This document shows positions 15,036 through 19,417 of a DNA stretch of 19,417 nucleotides, piece after piece. Position 1 is the stretch's first letter. Each line of letters starts with the position of its first letter. The stretch is from Armatimonadetes bacterium UBA5419 (GTDB lineage: Bacteria > Armatimonadota > UBA10988), in contig DHNJ01000077.1 of the NCBI GenBank assembly GCA_002409445.1, positions 357 through 19,773 on the forward strand. Direction: 5' to 3'. The position numbers and the translations under genes were made by a program. The notes beneath the pieces were generated by a model. That model ran no database searches and was not told where the DNA came from. It saw only the letters and a list, made by a program, of their open reading frames with translations.

Positions 15036-15276
15036 TCGGTGGTTGGGGGGGACCACCTGGTTGTACCGCCGCCGCTCCGGCGGCAGGGCGACGGCACCTC
15101 ACCGCCGTACGGGGCTTGTGGCCGCTACCATCTCCAGATAGCTTGGGCGGCGCCGGCTCTGGCAGGCCACCTCGAGGCCGTCCAGCCGCCGGTGGTGCGG
15201 CGATGGCGGGCACCGCGTTGACCGGTTTGGCGTCTGACTGATAGACTGCGAAGCACGCTGCGGACGCCCCGAATCT
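15036..15276 (+). promoter_or_regulatory. Intergenic region with further hairpins and a candidate sigma70 promoter
   Basis: Two more inverted repeats follow the TTCG hairpin: GGTGG/CCACC (15038-15042 with 15053-15057), enclosing a run of seven G, and GCCGCCG/CGGCGGC (15068-15074 with 15078-15084) with a three-base loop. A promoter candidate is TTGACC (15218-15223), an 18-bp spacer, then TAGACT (15242-15247) preceded by TG at 15239-15240, an extended -10 arrangement. It would start transcription about 20-25 bases before the methyltransferase ATG. I see no convincing gene between 14979 and 15276. Confidence 0.5.
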
Positions 15277-16032
15277 ATGTCGACGCCGATTACTTACCGC
15301 GACCTGCTCATCGACCGGTACAAGCTGGTCTATGACTGGACCCCGGAGGGCACGGCACGGGTCCTCGACCTGGGCTGCGGCAATGGCCATTTCACCAAGT
15401 GGCTGCGCGACCGCGCGACCGAGGTCTTCGGCGTCGATCACAACCCGCGCAACTGCCGCGCCGCCGCGCGCGACTACCCCGAGGTGCGCTTCGCGGCGAG
15501 CGGTGGCGAGGGGTTGCCGTTCGCCGATGGGACGTTCGATGTCGTCGTCTGCTCCGACACGCTCGAGCACACGATGGACGACCAGGCGACGGTCGACGAG
15601 ATCCTCCGCGTGCTCAAGCCGGGCGGGACGATGGTCCTGACCATGCCCCAGGGCGGGCTGTTCGGCTGGCTCGATGCGGAGAACCTGGTCAACTACCCGT
15701 TCCTCCTGGTCCACAAGCTGCGCATCCCCAAGCCCGGCGGCGGGCGGCTGCTGCAGAACTTCCGTTTCCGCCGCCACCGGCACTACAACCTGGGCAAGGT
15801 GCGCCAGCTGATCGGCGATCGCGCGGAGATCGACGAGGTGCGGCGCGGTGGGCTGTTCCTCTATCCGTTCCTGTACTTGATCGAGAAGTGCGCCGAGTCG
15901 TTCTTCGGCCGCGACCTCTGCACCGCCGACTACCGCACGCTGCGGCGGTTGCGGTCGTGGGATTTCGGGCTGCCGTTCGGGCCGCTGGCCTTCAACATCG
16001 CCGTGCGCGCGCGCAAGCGAGGTGACTCGTGA
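15277..16032 (+). CDS. Class I SAM-dependent methyltransferase (Methyltransf_11-type)
   Basis: This 251-residue soluble protein has a clear SAM-binding Rossmann core. Motif I is VLDLGCGNGHF (29-39), the acidic strand end is VFGVDHN (51-57), and GLPFADGTFDVVVCSDTLEH and LKPGGTMVLTMPQGG follow as post-I and motif III. The C-terminal 100 residues are less typical, with RRHRHYNLGKVRQLIG and an FLYPFLYLIEK hydrophobic stretch that may contact the membrane. The substrate is unknown. The position ahead of two polytopic membrane proteins and a secreted glycan-binding protein suggests modification of a lipid or envelope glycan. The ATG at 15277 has no obvious Shine-Dalgarno sequence. Its stop overlaps the next GTG start by 4 bases, which supports an operon. 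Confidence 0.85.
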   Translation: MSTPITYRDLLIDRYKLVYDWTPEGTARVLDLGCGNGHFTKWLRDRATEVFGVDHNPRNCRAAARDYPEVRFAASGGEGLPFADGTFDVVVCSDTLEHTMDDQATVDEILRVLKPGGTMVLTMPQGGLFGWLDAENLVNYPFLLVHKLRIPKPGGGRLLQNFRFRRHRHYNLGKVRQLIGDRAEIDEVRRGGLFLYPFLYLIEKCAESFFGRDLCTADYRTLRRLRSWDFGLPFGPLAFNIAVRARKRGDS

Positions 16033-16826
16033 CGCTGGAGACCGCGCGGGCGCGGGTGCGGGCGATCGCGCTGGTCGAGTGGGCGCTGGTCGCCGTGGTC
16101 CTGCTGATCGGCGTCGTCACGCTGACCGCGGGCGCGCCGCCCAGCCCAGAGGTGGCGCTGGCCGAGCCGTTCGGCCTGTTCTACCGCCGCGTGCTGGTCG
16201 CGACGATCGGCGGGCGCCAGGTGCCATGGGGCGTCGTACTGGTGCTGGTCGCGGTGATCGTCGCCGCGCTCCAGCTCTGGCCGCGCCTGCGCACCGAGAC
16301 GCGGGCGATGGGCGCCGCGTACGCGCTGTTCATGCTGCTGACACCGGTCCTCAACTACGCGCCGCAGGTGGAACGCCTCAAGCTGCTGCCGGCGGACGCG
16401 GTGATCCTGACCAACCTGCCGGTCTCCGCCGTGCTCGCCGCGCCCGAGTACAACCAGTTCCAGCCGTGGCTGCCGGTGACCTGGCCGCTGCTGCTGGGCG
16501 GGCTGCTGCTGCTCGTCTGGCTGGCGGTGGTGCCGCGGCGGCGCTGGCCGGCGGGGGTGTTGGCGGCGGGCGGGCTGTTCGTCGTCGCGGTGCTGGGCAC
16601 CGGCTGGCTGACCGGCGCGCACCTGGCCGCGCGGGGCCACGCCAACCAGCTGGCCTACACCTACTGGCCCGGCGCGCTGGCGGCGAGTTGGATCGTCGGG
16701 CAGGTGCTGCTGGCGGTGACCGTGGCGCTGGCCGCGGGGCGTGACGAGCGCCGCGCGCGGTGGCTGGGGATGGGCCTGGCGGTGCTGTTGTTGTTGGCCG
16801 CGTTGGCGTCGAGGGGGCTGCTATGA
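16029..16826 (+). CDS. Multi-spanning membrane protein of unknown function
   Basis: I do not recognise this 265-residue protein. It is strongly hydrophobic, with about six to seven probable membrane helices near residues 14-34, 66-85, 94-113, 150-168, 176-197, 216-236 and 246-265. Conserved-looking polar segments are EPFGLFYRRVLVATIGGRQVPWG after the first helix and PEYNQFQPWLPVTWP before the fourth. It starts at a GTG inside the previous stop (GTGA) with a weak AGGTG upstream, and ends in ATGA overlap with the O-antigen-ligase-like gene. The strict coupling implies that the two membrane proteins are made together, perhaps as partners in polysaccharide assembly or export. That role is inferred from context only. 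Confidence 0.7.
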   Translation: MTLETARARVRAIALVEWALVAVVLLIGVVTLTAGAPPSPEVALAEPFGLFYRRVLVATIGGRQVPWGVVLVLVAVIVAALQLWPRLRTETRAMGAAYALFMLLTPVLNYAPQVERLKLLPADAVILTNLPVSAVLAAPEYNQFQPWLPVTWPLLLGGLLLLVWLAVVPRRRWPAGVLAAGGLFVVAVLGTGWLTGAHLAARGHANQLAYTYWPGALAASWIVGQVLLAVTVALAAGRDERRARWLGMGLAVLLLLAALASRGLL

Positions 16827-18460
16827 GTGCGCCGCACGTGACGTATGTGGCGCCGCGGCTGCCGCGCCGGGCCTGGGCGCCGGGCTATCAGCGCGTGCTT
16901 TCGGTCGCCTTCCTGGTCGCGGTCGTGCTGATGTGCAGCCAGTACACGCTGTACCGCTACGGCCCGGCGACCGTCGTCGTCTCGCCCATTGGCCGCGCGG
17001 CCGAGTCGGAGATTTCGTACTACGCTCACCCGAAGGAGGGTGTGCCCGACAGCGACATCCAGCAGCCGGGTCTGTACCTGCTTAACTGGGCGACCTACGA
17101 CCAGGTGGCCTACCGCCTGCACACGACCCGCAGCATCCCGCCCGCCGAGCTGCTGATCGCGCTACTGTTTCTCGTGGCGCTGCCGCTGGTCGGCTGGTTC
17201 GGCCGCGCACTACCGTGGCCGCGGGCGCCGCAGTGGCTGCTGCTGGGGCTGGCGGCGATGGCGCTGGTCGGCTCGACGAACTGGTCCGAGGGGATCAAGG
17301 AACTGATCCAGTGGGGCCTGATCATGGCTGCCACCTGGTGGCTGGCGGCGGCGGCGTTGGTCGACACGGCGCAGGTCCGGCGATTGGGGCGGCTGCTGCT
17401 CTGGATCACCGGTGTGCTGGCGGTGCTGGCGCTGGGTGACTGGGTGCAGTGGGTCGCGCGCGCGGAGCCGGCCCAGCCGCTGCTGGTGCGCGCCAGCCTG
17501 CAGAGCCGCTCGGCTTACGGCGGGCTGATGGCGATGCTGCTGGTCGTCGCGACGGCCTACGCGCTGGCGACGCCGATCGCCTGGCGGCGGTGGACGGCGC
17601 TGGTCGGCATCTGGCTGACGACGCTGACGCTGCTCTCGGGCGGCGCGCTGATCGCGGCCTATGTTGGCTGTCTGCTGGTCGCGGCGCGGCGGAGCCCACG
17701 GGTGCTGCTCTGCGCGGCGGTCGCGGCGCCGCTGGGCTGGGCGCTGCTGCTGGGTATTGTCCAGCGCGATCAGTTCCGGCTGGTGCACGAGTCGATCAGC
17801 TTCTACCGCTATGAGCAGGGCCAGCGAGTCGGCGTCGAGAAGCGCTACCTGGAGATGGGTGCGGCGCTGAACATCCTCAACGGCACGGGCGACCAGGTCG
17901 AGACGCGGCTGGTGCCCAGCGAGGTGCCGGGCGAGGAGCCGCAGCGCGTGCCCGTCGGCCAGCGCAGCGCCTTGACCCACGGCCTGGGGCTCGGTCTGGC
18001 CTATCAGGAGGCCATCGGCCGGCACTACAACTCGCTGGACAACCCCGAGAAGCAGGAGCCGGACACCTACACGCTGTACCTGCTGCTGGCCGCGCAGTTG
18101 GGCCTCTTCGGGGCGATCGCCTGGGCCTGGCTGCTGGCCGATGGGGCAAAGATGGCTGGGCGGGCGGAGGTCCGACGGGCGGCCGACTCGGAATTGGCGG
18201 CGCTCGCGAGTGGCTTGCGCGGGGCGTTTGTGGCGCTGGCGATCTTCTCGATTTGGGGCACGCTGCTGCTGCGCGGGACCGGTCCGCTGGTGTTTGTGCT
18301 GCTCGCAGCGGCTTGGCGACTCGAGGGGTTGCGAACTGAAGCGCAAGAAGCGTCGTCAGAGGATAGTAGGAGGGAAGACGGAGATGACTATGCGATTGCG
18401 CTTGATCTGGACGATAGCCATTTTGGGGGTGACCGCCCTGGGCCTGACCCTGCTCTTTGA
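16823..18460 (+). CDS. O-antigen ligase / polymerase-like (Wzy_C family) polytopic membrane protein
   Basis: This 545-residue protein has about ten to twelve predicted membrane helices. Near the C-terminus it carries the Wzy_C-like layout: a large periplasmic loop with RYLEMGAALNILNGTG, then EKQEPDTYTLYLLLAAQLGLFG, which corresponds to the 'HN-x-yL-x-x-l-x-E-x-G-l-x-G' segment of O-antigen ligases, although the usual His-Asn is replaced by Asp-Thr. Family members polymerise or transfer lipid-linked glycans on the outer face of the inner membrane. The ATG at 16823 lies in ATGA overlap with the preceding gene; an upstream in-frame GTG at 16760 is less likely. The last ~45 residues are a hydrophilic acidic tail (EASSEDSRREDGDDYAIALD), encoded partly in a 77-bp overlap with the next gene. 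The substrate cannot be deduced. Confidence 0.7.
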   Translation: MSAPHVTYVAPRLPRRAWAPGYQRVLSVAFLVAVVLMCSQYTLYRYGPATVVVSPIGRAAESEISYYAHPKEGVPDSDIQQPGLYLLNWATYDQVAYRLHTTRSIPPAELLIALLFLVALPLVGWFGRALPWPRAPQWLLLGLAAMALVGSTNWSEGIKELIQWGLIMAATWWLAAAALVDTAQVRRLGRLLLWITGVLAVLALGDWVQWVARAEPAQPLLVRASLQSRSAYGGLMAMLLVVATAYALATPIAWRRWTALVGIWLTTLTLLSGGALIAAYVGCLLVAARRSPRVLLCAAVAAPLGWALLLGIVQRDQFRLVHESISFYRYEQGQRVGVEKRYLEMGAALNILNGTGDQVETRLVPSEVPGEEPQRVPVGQRSALTHGLGLGLAYQEAIGRHYNSLDNPEKQEPDTYTLYLLLAAQLGLFGAIAWAWLLADGAKMAGRAEVRRAADSELAALASGLRGAFVALAIFSIWGTLLLRGTGPLVFVLLAAAWRLEGLRTEAQEASSEDSRREDGDDYAIALDLDDSHFGGDRPGPDPAL

Positions 18461-18977
18461 GGGCCGCCCGGTCAAGGCGCAGGCCGGCGTGACGATTACC
18501 TGGGAGGCGGAGAACGGCGCGCTCGAGTCGCCGATCATCCGCCGCAACGGCGTGCACACCGACAAGAAGCCGGGCCGGCCGGGCCGCAACTCCGGCAAGG
18601 GCTGGATTGAGATCAAGGACGGCGCGAACGGCGAGGCGGGCGAGGGCGACCACCCGGGCAAGGCCATCTTCAAGGTCAATGTGCCCGAGGCCGGTCAGTA
18701 CACCTTCTGGGCCCGCACGCTGTGGCCGAACGGCTGCGGCAACAGCTTCTGGGTGCGCCTGGCCGAGCGGCCGAACCAGTTGCTGGGCGAGGACGGCACG
18801 TACGACGTGTGGAAGTGGCGCAAGGTCGCGACCAAGCTGACCTTGGCCAAGGGCGTCAACACGATCATCGTCGCCAACCGTGAGGACGGCGTGATGATGG
18901 ACTCCTGCCAAATCACGACCACCAGTGTCGAGCCGCAGGGCGCCATCGCGGAGACCCAGAACGCTCTGGTTAAGTAA
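18384..18977 (+). CDS. Secreted jelly-roll carbohydrate-binding (CBM6/35-like) protein
   Basis: This 197-residue protein has an N-terminal signal peptide: MRLRL, a hydrophobic stretch at residues 8-25 and a probable cleavage after VKA near residue 32. The rest is a single beta-sandwich domain. ITWEAENGALESP, then GKAIFKVNVPEAGQYTFWAR, NSFWVRL and a final strand set LTLAKGVNTIIVANREDGVMMDSCQIT are the standard landmarks of CBM6/CBM35-like modules, with the first EAE glutamates in the position of the usual calcium site. No catalytic domain is attached. ATG 18384 is preceded by AGGAGG (18368-18373); a second ATG at 18390 follows GGAG and is an alternative. It is the last gene before a strong terminator. 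It may bind the polymer made by the upstream membrane proteins, which is inference. Confidence 0.8.
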   Translation: MTMRLRLIWTIAILGVTALGLTLLFEGRPVKAQAGVTITWEAENGALESPIIRRNGVHTDKKPGRPGRNSGKGWIEIKDGANGEAGEGDHPGKAIFKVNVPEAGQYTFWARTLWPNGCGNSFWVRLAERPNQLLGEDGTYDVWKWRKVATKLTLAKGVNTIIVANREDGVMMDSCQITTTSVEPQGAIAETQNALVK

Positions 18978-18999
18978 ATCCTCCGAGCAGAGTCAGGAG

Positions 19000-19035
19000 C
19001 GCGGCCCCGATCCACCCGGGCGGGGCCGCGTTCTT
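19000..19035 (+). terminator. Intrinsic terminator of the envelope cluster
   Basis: A perfect 10-bp stem, CGCGGCCCCG / CGGGGCCGCG (19000-19009 with 19021-19030), with an 11-base loop, is followed immediately by TTCTT. It lies 23 bases after the stop of the carbohydrate-binding protein gene. Confidence 0.8.
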
Positions 19036-19056
19036 GGGTCGGCCCGGCGCGCCGCG

Positions 19057-19417
19057 CTGATCGCCGCCGCGGTCAGCGTGGTCGCTGTGGTCCTGTTCGA
19101 GGCGACCGACCTGGCCTGGCCGCTGCACGAGCGGCGCGGCTGGCTGCGGCTGGCGGGCACGACCGGGCTGCTGACTCTGGCCCAGCAGGCGATCGCCTTC
19201 GCTGCGACGGCGGTGCCGGCGGCGCGGCGGGTGCCCTTCGACCTAGCCCAGGGCGGGCTGATCGGCCTGCTGGCGGGCCTGTTCCTGGCCCAACCCGCCG
19301 GCCTACCGCTGCCCTGGGCGCTGCTGACGACCTTGGTCGTCGCGGTGGCGGCGGTGGCGACGCTGCTGGTGCTGGGCGCGCGCGCGGCGCAGCCGGTCTG
19401 GGTCGGGCTGGGCGGGC
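19057..19417 (+). CDS. Membrane protein fragment, 3' end beyond the right edge (start uncertain)
   Basis: The frame beginning near 19039 is open to the window end and has the codon bias of the neighbouring genes. It encodes an arginine-flanked hydrophobic start (ARRAALIAAAVSVVAVVLF), then WPLHERRGWLRLAGTTGLLTLA, VPFDLAQGGLIGLLAGLFLAQPAG and WALLTTLVVAVAAVATLLVLG, giving three or four membrane helices. No ATG or TTG stands at a sensible position. CTG at 19057 and GTG at 19078 are candidates without ribosome sites, and the open frame also extends back through the terminator stem to a GTG at 18925. I do not recognise the family. Confidence 0.4.
   Translation, partial: MIAAAVSVVAVVLFEATDLAWPLHERRGWLRLAGTTGLLTLAQQAIAFAATAVPAARRVPFDLAQGGLIGLLAGLFLAQPAGLPLPWALLTTLVVAVAAVATLLVLGARAAQPVWVGLGG

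Noticed and set aside
13887..15056. Minus-strand 389-codon frame opposite hydL
   Set aside because: It is antisense to the HydL catalytic subunit and shows no recognisable motif.

Overview
The window is a high-GC bacterial chromosome fragment with dense, short-spaced genes. I see no rRNA, tRNA, insertion sequence, CRISPR array or phage gene. The gene content points to an anaerobic or facultatively anaerobic, fermentative, saccharolytic bacterium with an elaborate envelope. A H2/NAD(P)/ferredoxin-type hydrogenase lies beside a secreted beta-helix carbohydrate-active protein, a secreted carbohydrate-binding protein and an O-antigen-ligase-like protein. I cannot fix the phylum from sequence alone. 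The style fits poorly cultured lineages such as Armatimonadota, Hydrogenedentota, Sumerlaeota or Planctomycetota, but this is a guess.

Left part (1-3081, minus strand): two co-directional genes. The first is an M14 carboxypeptidase of the cytosolic-carboxypeptidase type. Downstream of it is a secreted right-handed parallel beta-helix protein that runs off the left edge. A short divergent promoter region (3082-3182) separates them from everything to the right.

Centre (3183-14978, plus strand): a tightly packed run of 13 genes that probably forms one operon. The order is O-methyltransferase, hypE (probable CTG start), DRTGG-domain protein, CBS-CBS-ATPase fusion, second DRTGG-domain protein, PHP-domain phosphoesterase, hydC, stand-alone HATPase, cysteine-free thioredoxin-like [2Fe-2S]-fold protein, hydB, hydA, hydS, hydL. 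HydC, HydB and HydA are homologous to NuoE, NuoF and NuoG. HydS and HydL are a HoxY/HoxH-type group 3 [NiFe] hydrogenase pair. This subunit set matches the electron-bifurcating [NiFe] hydrogenase HydABCSL, characterised from Acetomicrobium mobile. It would couple H2 to NAD(H) and ferredoxin in the cytoplasm. The accessory genes (DRTGG, CBS-ATPase, PHP, HATPase, HydD-like) are those normally found with electron-bifurcating [FeFe] hydrogenases. The locus therefore looks like an [FeFe]-type regulatory and electron-transfer chassis carrying a [NiFe] catalytic module. Of the [NiFe] maturation set only hypE is present. HypABCDF and the HydL C-terminal endopeptidase must lie elsewhere.

Right part (14979-19417, plus strand): a hairpin-rich intergenic region and a candidate promoter are followed by a four-gene envelope or polysaccharide cluster. 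Its genes are a SAM methyltransferase, an unknown multi-spanning membrane protein, an O-antigen-ligase-like polytopic protein and a secreted jelly-roll carbohydrate-binding protein. The cluster ends in a strong intrinsic terminator, after which a partial membrane protein leaves the right edge.
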